Below, in pieces: positions 1 to 4,872 of a stretch of 5,477 nucleotides of DNA. The notes beneath the pieces were generated by a model. The model did no database searches and was not told the DNA's origin. It saw nothing but the letters and a program-made list of their open reading frames with translations. The DNA lies in assembly GCA_016293225.1 (NCBI GenBank), contig JAEDEQ010000096.1, positions 1 to 5,477 of the forward strand, written 5' to 3'. Origin of the DNA: Clostridiaceae bacterium (GTDB lineage Bacteria > Bacillota > Clostridia > Oscillospirales > Acutalibacteraceae). A program made the position numbers and the translations under genes. Each line of letters starts with the position of its first letter. Within the stretch, counting starts at the first letter, position 1.

Positions 1-356
1 CCGACTGTTTCAACAACAGCACGGACGGGACCGCCGGCGATAACGCCGGTACCGGGTGCGGCAGGCTTGAGAAGAACAACGCCTGCGCCGAACTTACCGA
101 TGATCTCGTGGGGAATGGTCGAGCCCTTGAGAGCGACCTTCATGAGATTCTTTTTCGCGTCCTCGATACCCTTACGGATAGCGTCGGGAACTTCGCCCGA
201 TTTTCCGAGACCGAAGCCAATAGTTCCGTTTCCGTCACCGACAACCACAAGAGCTGCAAACTTGAAAATGCGGCCGCCCTTAACGGTTTTGGAAACACGG
301 TTGATGGCAACAACGCGCTCTGTAAGTTCATAAGCCGATGCATCAATCTTATTCAT
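1..356 (-). CDS. rpsE: 30S ribosomal protein S5, 3'-truncated by the window edge
   Basis: S5 lies on the 30S body at the mRNA entry site and contributes to decoding accuracy. It is also the classical site of spectinomycin-resistance changes. The visible part is 118 codons plus two bases, from ATG at 356 to the window edge with no stop. I read MNKIDASAYELTERVVAINR at the start. The double-stranded-RNA-binding-like domain follows, with VSKTVKGGRIFKFAALVVVG (21-40) and DGNGTIGFGLGKSGEVPDAI (41-60). The second domain shows KPAAPGTGVIAGGPVRAVVE (97-116). The VSKTVKGGR loop (21-29), where resistance changes cluster, has the sensitive-type sequence. Family length is about 165 residues, so around 45-50 are missing. 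AAGGAGG (367-373) sits 10 bases before the ATG. Confidence 0.97.
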   Translation of the reverse strand, partial: MNKIDASAYELTERVVAINRVSKTVKGGRIFKFAALVVVGDGNGTIGFGLGKSGEVPDAIRKGIEDAKKNLMKVALKGSTIPHEIIGKFGAGVVLLKPAAPGTGVIAGGPVRAVVETV

Positions 357-375
357 AAATCAATATCCTCCTTGC

Positions 376-732
376 TTAGAACTTCAGGCCGCCGGCACGG
401 GCGCCGTCTGCGAGTGCCTGAACACGACCGTGGTATACATAGCCGCCTCTGTCAAAGACACATTCGGTAATGCCTTTTTCAGCGGCACGCTTTGCAAGAA
501 GCTCGCCAACCTTGGTTGCTGCTTCTTTGTTTCCGCCGTACTCAAATTCCTTTTCCACCGTTGCTGCCGCAGCGAGGGTAACTCCGTTCGCGTCGTCAAC
601 AAGCTGTGCATAGATGTGGTTGAGTGAACGGTAAACGCTCAGACGCGGACAAGCCGCAGTACCGCTGATCTTAGCGCGTACTCTTTTGCGTCTTTTAAGT
701 CTTGCTTTATTGCTGTCTTTTTTGCTGACCAT
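376..732 (-). CDS. rplR: 50S ribosomal protein L18
   Basis: L18 binds 5S rRNA and, with L5, anchors it to 23S rRNA in the central protuberance. The 118-residue protein has the usual strongly basic N-terminus (MVSKKDSNKARLKRRKRVRA), then CPRLSVYRSLNHIYAQLVDD (28-47). The C-terminal signature is VFDRGGYVYHGRVQALADGA (92-111), ending ARAGGLKF. Length and both ends agree with the family. TAAAGGAGTG (741-750) lies upstream, with GGAG 10 bases from the ATG. The spacer to rpsE is 19 bases. Confidence 0.98.
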   Translation of the reverse strand: MVSKKDSNKARLKRRKRVRAKISGTAACPRLSVYRSLNHIYAQLVDDANGVTLAAAATVEKEFEYGGNKEAATKVGELLAKRAAEKGITECVFDRGGYVYHGRVQALADGARAGGLKF

Positions 733-756
733 AGAAATTTCACTCCTTTACCAATC

Positions 757-1299
757 TTATTTACCCTTACCGGCTTTACCTTCTTTGCGGCGGATATGCT
801 CGCTGGCATATTTGATTCCCTTGCCCTTATAAGGCTCCGGCGGACGCTTTTCGCGGACTTCGGCGGCGAACTGACCAACCTTCTGCTTGTCGGCGCCGTG
901 GATAATAATCTTGTTCGGAGCGGGAACTTCAACGGTGATTCCGTCCTTTTCGGGCATGATAACATCGTGAGAATAACCGATCTTCATAACAAGGTCGGTG
1001 CCCTTCTTTTCCGCACGGTAACCGATACCGTTGATTTCAAGCTCCTTTTTGAAGCCGTTTGAAACGCCCTCAACCATGTTAGCAATGATTGTGCGGGTAA
1101 GACCGTGAAGTGATCTGTATTCCTTGTCATCATTGGGACGGGTAACGATGATCTCGTTGCCTTCCTTTGTGACAGACATATTTTCGTGGACGGTGTGGGT
1201 AAGAGTACCCTTTGCGCCCTTGACGGTAACGGTGCTGCCGTCAATCGTAACGTCTACTCCTGCGGGAACAGCAATAGGCTTTCTTCCAATACGTGACAT
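757..1299 (-). CDS. rplF: 50S ribosomal protein L6
   Basis: L6 binds 23S rRNA near the sarcin-ricin loop, the factor-binding site of the large subunit, and is needed for late 50S assembly. It has 180 residues with two related alpha/beta domains. The first starts MSRIGRKPIAVPAGVDVTI and includes TVTVKGAKGTL (23-33) and HGLTRTIIANMVEGVSNGF (65-83). The second contains LEINGIGYRAEKKG (87-100) and IGYSHDV. The classical L6 signature PEPYKGKGIKY is at 154-164, followed by the basic tail RRKEGKAGKGK. The ATG lies 12 bases after the rpsH stop, with TAAGGGGGTG as the ribosome binding site. L18 follows after a 24-base gap. Confidence 0.98.
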   Translation of the reverse strand: MSRIGRKPIAVPAGVDVTIDGSTVTVKGAKGTLTHTVHENMSVTKEGNEIIVTRPNDDKEYRSLHGLTRTIIANMVEGVSNGFKKELEINGIGYRAEKKGTDLVMKIGYSHDVIMPEKDGITVEVPAPNKIIIHGADKQKVGQFAAEVREKRPPEPYKGKGIKYASEHIRRKEGKAGKGK

Positions 1300-1304
1300 T
1301 TCAG

Positions 1305-1314
1305 CACCCCCTTA
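1305..1314 (-). promoter_or_regulatory. Ribosome binding site of rplF fused to the rpsH stop codon
   Basis: TAAGGGGGTG begins with the rpsH stop codon and lies 5 bases from the rplF ATG, with the G-run 7 bases away. It differs from the ideal TAAGGAGGTG at one base, where a G could still wobble-pair with U of the 16S rRNA tail. Confidence 0.8.
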
Positions 1315-1710
1315 CCAGATGAATGCAAGGACCTCGCCGCCAACGTTGGCTTTGCGGGCTTCCTTGTCGGTCATGATGCCCTTTGAGGTTGAAAGGATGG
1401 CAATGCCGAGACCTTTCATAACCTTGGGCATATCCTCACAGCTCGTATAAATTCTCAGACCGGGCTTTGAAACTCTTCTCAGACCGGTGATGGTGCGGCT
1501 CTTTCCGGGGCCGTATTTGAGCTGAACTTCCATAATTCCCTGCTTACCGTCCTCTTCAACGGTGAAGCTCTTGATGTATCCTTCATCCACAAGAATCTGA
1601 GCAATTGCCTTCTTGGTGTTGGATGCAGGAATTTTAACTGAATCGTGTTTAGCTGCGCTTGCGTTACGGATTCTCGTAAGCATATCAGCGATTGCGTCTG
1701 TTACTTGCAT
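1312..1710 (-). CDS. rpsH: 30S ribosomal protein S8
   Basis: S8 is a primary binder of the central domain of 16S rRNA. In Escherichia coli it also represses the spc operon by binding its own mRNA near the rplE start. The 132-residue protein begins MQVTDAIADMLTRIRNA. Other signatures are KIPASNTKKAIAQILVDEGY (26-45), GLRRVSKPGLRIY (76-88) and the C-terminal GIAILSTSKGIMTDKEAR (102-119), ending GGEVLAFIW. An in-frame ATG further upstream at 1806 would add 32 residues, but that extension runs antiparallel to no known S8 sequence and lies over rpsN. The ATG at 1710 matches the family and has AAGGAGGT (1720-1727) 9 bases away. The TAA stop is part of the rplF ribosome binding site. Confidence 0.98.
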   Translation of the reverse strand: MQVTDAIADMLTRIRNASAAKHDSVKIPASNTKKAIAQILVDEGYIKSFTVEEDGKQGIMEVQLKYGPGKSRTITGLRRVSKPGLRIYTSCEDMPKVMKGLGIAILSTSKGIMTDKEARKANVGGEVLAFIW

Positions 1711-1719
1711 TATTCCTTT

Positions 1720-1727
1720 ACCTCCTT
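1720..1727 (-). promoter_or_regulatory. Ribosome binding site that fixes the rpsH start
   Basis: AAGGAGGT is found 9 bases before the ATG at 1710. It supports the 132-residue S8 and argues against the longer reading frame from 1806. It lies in the 26-base gap after rpsN. Confidence 0.88.
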
Positions 1728-1736
1728 GACAATTAC

Positions 1737-1922
1737 TTACCAGCTTGCCTTCTTCACGCCGGGGATCTGGCCTGCGTGGGCAAGTTCTCTGAAGCAGATG
1801 CGGCATACTCCGTACTTACGAAGATAGGCGTGAGGTCTGCCGCAGATCTTGCAGCGGTTATACTGCCTTGTGGAATACTTAGCGGGTCTTTTTTGCTTTA
1901 CTTTCATTGAAGTCTTTGCCAT
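1737..1922 (-). CDS. rpsN: 30S ribosomal protein S14, zinc-binding short form
   Basis: S14 is a late-assembling protein of the 30S head, close to S3, S10 and S19 and to the decoding site. This is the short 61-residue form with a Cys4 zinc knuckle: CKIC (Cys24, Cys27) and CRIC (Cys40, Cys43), separated by GRPHAYLRKYGV. The C-terminus is the conserved FRELAHAGQIPGVKKASW. The start MAKTSMKVKQKRPAKYSTRQ agrees with Gram-positive homologues. Some genomes also carry a longer zinc-free paralogue elsewhere, induced under zinc shortage; none can be seen here. The Shine-Dalgarno tract TAAGGAGGAGG (1931-1941) begins with the stop codon of rplE. The gene is also called rpsZ (type Z) in some annotations. 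Confidence 0.98.
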   Translation of the reverse strand: MAKTSMKVKQKRPAKYSTRQYNRCKICGRPHAYLRKYGVCRICFRELAHAGQIPGVKKASW

Positions 1923-1930
1923 AAGTTATT

Positions 1931-1941
1931 CCTCCTCCTTA
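1931..1941 (-). promoter_or_regulatory. Ribosome binding site of rpsN fused to the rplE stop codon
   Basis: TAAGGAGGAGG begins with the rplE stop codon. It contains two overlapping GGAGG cores, 11 and 8 bases from the rpsN ATG at 1922; the second has the better spacing. Confidence 0.85.
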
Positions 1942-2481
1942 TTGTCTTTCGAAAGGAGCACCCATAAGAGTGAGCAGCTCTCTTGCTTCTTCGTCGGTGT
2001 TAGCGGTCGTTACGAAACAGATGTCCATTCCGCGGACCTTGTCGATCTTATCATAGTCGATCTCAGGGAAAATAAGCTGTTCCTTGATGCCGACCGTGTA
2101 GTTGCCTCTGCCGTCGAAAGCGTTGGGGTTGATTCCCCTGAAGTCGCGGACTCTGGGAAGCGCAAGGTTGAAGAATCTGTCAATAAATTCATACATCTTG
2201 TCGCCGCGCAGAGTAACCTTTGCGCCGATTATCATACCCTCACGGAGCTTGAAGTTTGCAACCGACTTCTTAGCCTTGCAGAGAACGGGCTGCTGACCGG
2301 TGATCTGTCTCAGATCCGAAACAACAGCGTCGAGAACCTTTGAGTTATCTCTTGCTTCGCCGCAGGCAACGTTAACAACTACCTTGTCGATCTTCGGGAT
2401 TTGCATAACGCTTTTATAGCCGAACTTCTTCATGAGAGCAGGTGCAACCTCATTAACGTAGGCTTCTTTTAATCTTGCCAT
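1939..2481 (-). CDS. rplE: 50S ribosomal protein L5
   Basis: L5 binds 5S rRNA together with L18 and, in the central protuberance, contacts the P-site tRNA and S13 of the small subunit. The 180-residue protein is full length (Bacillus has 179). It begins MARLKEAYVNEVAPALMKKF. Family features are IPKIDKVVVNVACGEA (28-43), KAKKSVANFKLREGM (69-83), GAKVTLRGDKMYEFIDR (86-102), PRVRDFRGINPNAFDGRGNY (109-128) and KEQLIFPEIDYDK (133-145), then VTTANTDEEARELL (157-170). The NVACGEA segment replaces the more usual NMGVGxA. The start at 2481 is favoured by TAAGGGAGG (2490-2498), with GGAGG 8 bases upstream. An out-of-frame ATG at 2484-2486 is only 3 bases from that site and opens an unrelated frame. The spacer to rplX is 14 bases and the spacer to rpsN is 16 bases. 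Confidence 0.98.
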   Translation of the reverse strand: MARLKEAYVNEVAPALMKKFGYKSVMQIPKIDKVVVNVACGEARDNSKVLDAVVSDLRQITGQQPVLCKAKKSVANFKLREGMIIGAKVTLRGDKMYEFIDRFFNLALPRVRDFRGINPNAFDGRGNYTVGIKEQLIFPEIDYDKIDKVRGMDICFVTTANTDEEARELLTLMGAPFERQ

Positions 2482-2489
2482 GTCATGTT

Positions 2490-2498
2490 CCTCCCTTA
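2490..2498 (-). promoter_or_regulatory. Ribosome binding site of rplE fused to the rplX stop codon
   Basis: TAAGGGAGG begins with the rplX stop codon, and its GGAGG lies 8 bases from the rplE ATG at 2481. The site decides against the out-of-frame ATG at 2484-2486, which would leave only 3 bases of spacing. Confidence 0.83.
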
Positions 2499-2831
2499 TT
2501 CAAACTTCGCGCCGCAGCCGTCTTTTTTGCATACGCGCATTTTCTTGGTCTTGCCCTTTTCCTCAACAACAACGTGACCGACTCTTGTGGGACGGCCGCA
2601 TTTCGGGCAGATAAGCTGAACCTTTGAAGCGTAAAGAGCGCTTTCGGCCTTGATAATTCCGCCGGGTTCACCCATCTTGCGGGGCTTAACGTGCTTTGAA
2701 ACAACGTTGATGCCCTCAACGATGACCTTGCCCTCCTTGGGGCTGACCTGAAGAACCTTGCCCCTGGCGCCACGATCTTTGCCGTTGATGACAACAACCT
2801 GGTCGCCTGTTTTAACGTGTACCTTACTCAT
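2496..2831 (-). CDS. rplX: 50S ribosomal protein L24, cysteine-rich C-terminus
   Basis: L24 is an early assembly initiator of the 50S subunit that binds 23S rRNA and sits near the tunnel exit. The 111-residue protein opens with a KOW motif: HVKTGDQVVVINGKDRGARG (5-24) and GKVLQV. INVVSKHVKPRKMGEPGGII (41-60) follows. The C-terminal half has CPKCG (Cys75, Cys78) and a second pair in VCKKDGCG (Cys101, Cys106), which together resemble a zinc ribbon. In many Firmicute L24 proteins I recall the second pair as CxxC, whereas here four residues separate the two cysteines. Zinc binding is therefore plausible but unproven. The DNA around this spot includes a run of six A on the minus strand, but the frame stays open to a TAA. 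The start has a perfect TAAGGAGGTG site overlapping the rplN stop. Confidence 0.97.
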   Translation of the reverse strand: MSKVHVKTGDQVVVINGKDRGARGKVLQVSPKEGKVIVEGINVVSKHVKPRKMGEPGGIIKAESALYASKVQLICPKCGRPTRVGHVVVEEKGKTKKMRVCKKDGCGAKFE

Positions 2832-2836
2832 CGTGA

Positions 2837-2846
2837 CACCTCCTTA
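2837..2846 (-). promoter_or_regulatory. Ribosome binding site of rplX fused to the rplN stop codon
   Basis: TAAGGAGGTG is a full-length Shine-Dalgarno sequence. Its first three bases are the rplN stop codon, and its GGAGG core is 7 bases from the rplX ATG. A ribosome terminating on rplN therefore sits on the site. Confidence 0.88.
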
Positions 2847-3212
2847 AAGAACTTCCGGAGCGAGGGAGAGGATTTTGAGATAATCCTTTTCACGAAGCTC
2901 TCTTGCAACCGGTCCAAAGATACGGGTACCCTTGGGATTCTTGTCTTCCTTAATGATAACGGCTGCATTCTCGTCAAAGCGAATGTAGGTTCCGTCATCG
3001 CGGCGAACGCCTGTTGCAGTGCGGACAACAACTGCCTTAACAACGTCGCCTTTTTTTACGACGCCACCGGGTGCTGCCTTCTTAACAGAAGCAACAATGA
3101 CGTCTCCGATGTTAGCATATCTTCTGCCGGTTCCGCCCAGAACACGGATGCACATAAGCTCCTTAGCTCCGGTATTATCGGCAACCTTAAGATAAGTTTG
3201 CTGTTGGATCAT
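2844..3212 (-). CDS. rplN: 50S ribosomal protein L14
   Basis: L14 binds 23S rRNA on the subunit interface, forms an intersubunit bridge with 16S rRNA, and lies next to L19 and L3. It is also the known docking site of the silencing factor RsfS. The protein has 122 residues, matching Firmicute L14. It starts MIQQQTYLKVADNTGAK, then shows CIRVLGGTGRRYANIGDVIV (21-40) and ASVKKAAPGG (41-50). The later part has DDGTYIRFDENAAVII (72-87) and GTRIFGPVARELR (95-107). The ATG has AAAGGAGG (3222-3229) at a 9-base spacing. Its TAA stop forms the first three bases of the rplX Shine-Dalgarno sequence. Confidence 0.98.
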   Translation of the reverse strand: MIQQQTYLKVADNTGAKELMCIRVLGGTGRRYANIGDVIVASVKKAAPGGVVKKGDVVKAVVVRTATGVRRDDGTYIRFDENAAVIIKEDKNPKGTRIFGPVARELREKDYLKILSLAPEVL

Positions 3213-3241
3213 TGTGTTTGGCCTCCTTTAAGCTGCACCAA

Positions 3242-3496
3242 TTATTTGGCTTTTTCAATAATTTCAACTACACGCCATCTCTTGTCTTTCGACATCGGGC
3301 GGGTCTCCATCACAAGTACGCGGTCACCAACCGAGCAGATTTCGTTTTCGTCGTGAGCCTTGACCTTAACGGTGCGGTTAACGATTTTCTTGTAGAGCGG
3401 GTGTCTGACCTTGTCCTTGATCGTAACAACAACCGTCTTGCTCATCTTGTTGCTGGTTACGATTCCAACCTGTGTTTTACGAAGGTTTCTTTCCAT
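3242..3496 (-). CDS. rpsQ: 30S ribosomal protein S17
   Basis: S17 is a primary 16S rRNA-binding protein with an OB fold, acting early in assembly of the 30S body. The 84-residue protein is of usual length. Visible family features are RKTQVGIVTSNKMSKTVVV (6-24), HPLYKK (32-37), and the C-terminal signature GDRVLVMETRPMSKDKRW (57-74). The start is supported by AAAGGGAGGTT (3505-3515), with GGAGG 10 bases from the ATG. S17 is the last gene of the classical S10 operon, and L14 opens the spc operon in Escherichia coli. Here the two are separated by only 29 bases, with no visible terminator. Confidence 0.98.
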   Translation of the reverse strand: MERNLRKTQVGIVTSNKMSKTVVVTIKDKVRHPLYKKIVNRTVKVKAHDENEICSVGDRVLVMETRPMSKDKRWRVVEIIEKAK

Positions 3497-3517
3497 TTGT
3501 CTTTAACCTCCCTTTCC

Positions 3518-3721
3518 TCAAGAATTTGCGCCGTGAAGCTCGATATCGCGCTGAACAGTCTTAATTCTTGCGATATCCTTCTTAACTGCGCTGATTCTCA
3601 TCGGGTTGTCGAGCTGATTAACAGCCTGCTGGAAGCGAAGATTGAAAAGCTCCTTCTTGAGCTCTGCGAGCTTTGCGTCCATCTCAGCGGCGGACAGTTT
3701 TCTGATTTCACTTGCTTTCAT
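3518..3721 (-). CDS. rpmC: 50S ribosomal protein L29
   Basis: L29 is a small protein at the surface of the 50S subunit near the exit of the peptide tunnel, beside L23, where chaperones and targeting factors dock. It has 67 residues, typical of the family. The sequence fits two antiparallel helices: MKASEIRKLS at the start, LKKELFNLRFQQAV (21-34), a turn at QLDNPMR, and the second helix with KKDIARIKT (47-55). Translation is probably coupled to rplP, because its ATG shares the A of the rplP TAA stop (TAATG). The upstream purine tract AAAAGGATGGTG (3729-3740) is a weaker Shine-Dalgarno sequence than elsewhere in this cluster. It is the only gene in the window with a TGA stop. A 21-base gap follows before rpsQ. 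Confidence 0.97.
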   Translation of the reverse strand: MKASEIRKLSAAEMDAKLAELKKELFNLRFQQAVNQLDNPMRISAVKKDIARIKTVQRDIELHGANS

Positions 3722-4152
3722 TACTGTTCACCATCCTTTTCCTGTTCAGCCTTCACTGCAAACTTGCACTTGATGGGAAGCTTGTTTGCCGCAAGACGCA
3801 TAGCCTCACGGGCAAGGGCTTCGTCAACGCCTGCAATTTCAAACATAACTCTGCCGGGCTTAACAACTGCAACCCAGTATTCGGGCGAGCCTTTACCTGA
3901 ACCCATTCGGGTCTCGGCGGGCTTCTGAGTGATGGGCTTATCGGGGAAGATCTTGATCCATACCTGACCGCCACGCTTAATGTAACGGGTCATTGCGATA
4001 CGGGCTGCTTCGATCTGTCTTGAAGTGATCCATGCGGGTTCAAGAGCAACAAGACCGTAATCACCGTAAGTAACCTGATTGCCCTTGTGGGCTGCGCCCT
4101 TAAGACGGCCGCGCTGAACCTTACGGCGTTTAACACGTTTAGGCATTAACAT
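3721..4152 (-). CDS. rplP: 50S ribosomal protein L16
   Basis: L16 binds 23S rRNA near the A site and peptidyl-transferase centre of the large subunit and helps organise tRNA positioning late in 50S assembly. The 143-residue protein begins MLMPKRVKRRK, matching the family start. Signatures are WITSRQIEAARIAMTRYIKR (41-60), GGQVWIKIFPDKPIT (61-75) and RMGSGKGSPEYWVAVVKPGR (82-101), then AREAMRLAANKLPIK (114-128). Arg82 in the RMG motif aligns with the arginine that is hydroxylated in Escherichia coli L16; whether it is modified here is unknown. The first ATG (4152) is preferred over the ATG two codons later because AAGGAGG (4162-4168) is 9 bases from it and the family normally has ML before PKR. 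The start overlaps the rpsC stop by one base, and the stop overlaps the rpmC start by one base. Confidence 0.98.
   Translation of the reverse strand: MLMPKRVKRRKVQRGRLKGAAHKGNQVTYGDYGLVALEPAWITSRQIEAARIAMTRYIKRGGQVWIKIFPDKPITQKPAETRMGSGKGSPEYWVAVVKPGRVMFEIAGVDEALAREAMRLAANKLPIKCKFAVKAEQEKDGEQ
3729..3740 (-). promoter_or_regulatory. Weak ribosome binding site of rpmC inside the rplP end
   Basis: The minus strand reads AAAAGGATGGTG, which resembles AAGGAGGTG with one extra base. Its AAGGA core is 12 bases from the rpmC ATG, longer than at the other genes. Together with the TAATG overlap this suggests that rpmC relies on coupling to rplP translation. Confidence 0.6.
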
Positions 4153-4853
4153 TATCTTGCTCCTCCTTCCTTGCGCTGTCTGGGACGGCGGCGTTCCGGA
4201 CGGCGGCGGTCTTCGTTGTTGGAAACCTGAAGAACCTCACCGCTGTAGATCCATACTTTTACGCCGATGCGTCCGTAGGTTGTTTTTGCTTCAGCAAAAC
4301 CGTAGTCGATGTCTGCACGAATCGTCTGAAGGGGAATTGTTCCCTCCTTGTAGGTTTCGCTTCTTGCAATTTCGGCGCCGCCGAGACGACCCGAAGCCTG
4401 ACATTTAATACCCTTTGCGCCGAGCTTCATGGCTCTGCCGATTGCCTGCTTAAGAGCGCGGCGGAAGGAAATTCTTCTTTCGAGCTGAGCAGCAATGTTT
4501 TCGGCAACGAGCTGAGCGTTGACGTCCGGGTTTTTAATCTCAACGATGTTGAGGGAAACGCTCTTTCCGAGCTTCTTCTCAAGAGTAGCCTTGAGCTTTT
4601 CAATTTCTGCGCCGCCGCGGCCGATAACCATGCCGGGCTTTGCAACGTGAATGTTGATTCTTACGCGGCTTGCGCTGCGCTCAATTTCAACCTTGGGAAC
4701 TCCGGCGGGAGCAAGTGTTTTAAGGAGATATTCACGAAGCTCATAGTCTTCAACGAGTGTATCGCCGAAGTCCTGCTTCTTAGCATACCAACGAGATTCC
4801 CAGTCCTTAATAACGCCGACTCTCAAGCCGTTAGGATTAACTTTCTGACCCAT
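4152..4853 (-). CDS. rpsC: 30S ribosomal protein S3
   Basis: S3 is a head protein of the 30S subunit that lines the mRNA entry tunnel with S4 and S5 and takes part in mRNA unwinding. The 233-residue protein starts with the typical MGQKVNPNGLRVGVIKDW. A type-2 KH RNA-binding domain follows, with its GMVIGRGG loop at residues 74-81. The C-terminal S3 domain includes RRALKQAIGRAMKLGAKGIK (131-150), SGRLGGAEIARSE (154-166) and GRIGVKVWIYSGE (194-206). The last 18 residues (216-233) are a very basic Arg/Pro tail containing a short duplicated unit. The tail makes the protein longer than the roughly 218 residues of Bacillus S3. The start has an ideal ribosome binding site, GAGGAGGAGGT at 4860-4870. 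The TAA stop shares its final A with the ATG of rplP. Confidence 0.98.
   Translation of the reverse strand: MGQKVNPNGLRVGVIKDWESRWYAKKQDFGDTLVEDYELREYLLKTLAPAGVPKVEIERSASRVRINIHVAKPGMVIGRGGAEIEKLKATLEKKLGKSVSLNIVEIKNPDVNAQLVAENIAAQLERRISFRRALKQAIGRAMKLGAKGIKCQASGRLGGAEIARSETYKEGTIPLQTIRADIDYGFAEAKTTYGRIGVKVWIYSGEVLQVSNNEDRRRPERRRPRQRKEGGAR
4162..4168 (-). promoter_or_regulatory. Ribosome binding site of rplP inside the rpsC end
   Basis: AAGGAGG lies within the last codons of rpsC (encoding the Lys-Glu-Gly region), 9 bases from the ATG at 4152. The spacing decides for this ATG over the second in-frame ATG six bases further on. Because the site is inside translated rpsC and the two genes share the TAATG overlap, re-initiation by the ribosome finishing rpsC is likely. 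Confidence 0.85.
4182..4208 (-). repeat. 15-base tandem unit encoding the S3 Arg/Pro tail
   Basis: Two adjacent copies of an 11-base word read CGCCGCCGTCC on the minus strand (4198-4208 and 4183-4193), spaced 15 bases start to start. That equals five codons, so they encode RRRPE followed by RRRPR (residues 216-225 of S3). The repeat is in frame, and even the third codon of each unit (CGT) is the same. It looks like a small in-frame duplication or slippage product within the C-terminal tail. A functional consequence is not evident; the tail is basic either way and lies outside the conserved S3 fold. Confidence 0.75.
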
Positions 4854-4859
4854 TGTATT

Positions 4860-4870
4860 ACCTCCTCCTC
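4860..4870 (-). promoter_or_regulatory. Ribosome binding site of rpsC
   Basis: The minus strand reads GAGGAGGAGGT, a triplet-repeated purine tract whose last GGAGG is 7 bases from the rpsC ATG. It is among the strongest-looking sites in the window and offers several overlapping anti-Shine-Dalgarno registers. Confidence 0.85.
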
Positions 4871-4872
4871 AC

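Noticed and set aside
1726..1731. TTGACA on the plus strand, resembling a -35 box.
   Set aside because: No TATAAT-like sequence follows at about 17 bases. The bases are the complement of the rpsN-rpsH gap, which contains the rpsH ribosome binding site.
1711..1806. An N-terminal extension of S8 by 32 residues, from the in-frame ATG at 1806.
   Set aside because: The extension overlaps rpsN in another frame and matches no S8 N-terminus. The ATG at 1710 has AAGGAGGT at ideal spacing and yields the normal 132-residue protein.
1849..2343. A 164-codon plus-strand frame opposite rpsN and rplE.
   Set aside because: Antisense shadow. The opposite strand encodes complete S14 and L5 with family signatures and good start sites.
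2484..2486. An alternative ATG just upstream of rplE.
   Set aside because: It is out of frame with L5 and only 3 bases from the GGAGG core.
2440..2500. A possible S8-binding repressor structure around the rplE start, as in Escherichia coli.
   Set aside because: I could not see a helix with the S8 target features by eye. The gap is only 14 bases and mostly ribosome binding site. A covariance search with the S8 mRNA-site model would decide; a significant hit would overturn this.
2817..3356. A 179-codon plus-strand frame opposite rplN and part of rpsQ.
   Set aside because: Antisense shadow with no ribosome binding site and no recognisable domain; the minus-strand genes are unambiguous.
3212..3928. 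A 238-codon open frame on the plus strand across rpsQ, rpmC and the end of rplP, starting at a TTG.
   Set aside because: It lies wholly antisense to three certain ribosomal genes, has no Shine-Dalgarno sequence before its TTG, and reads as no recognisable protein. Codon bias on the coding strand commonly leaves such antisense frames open.
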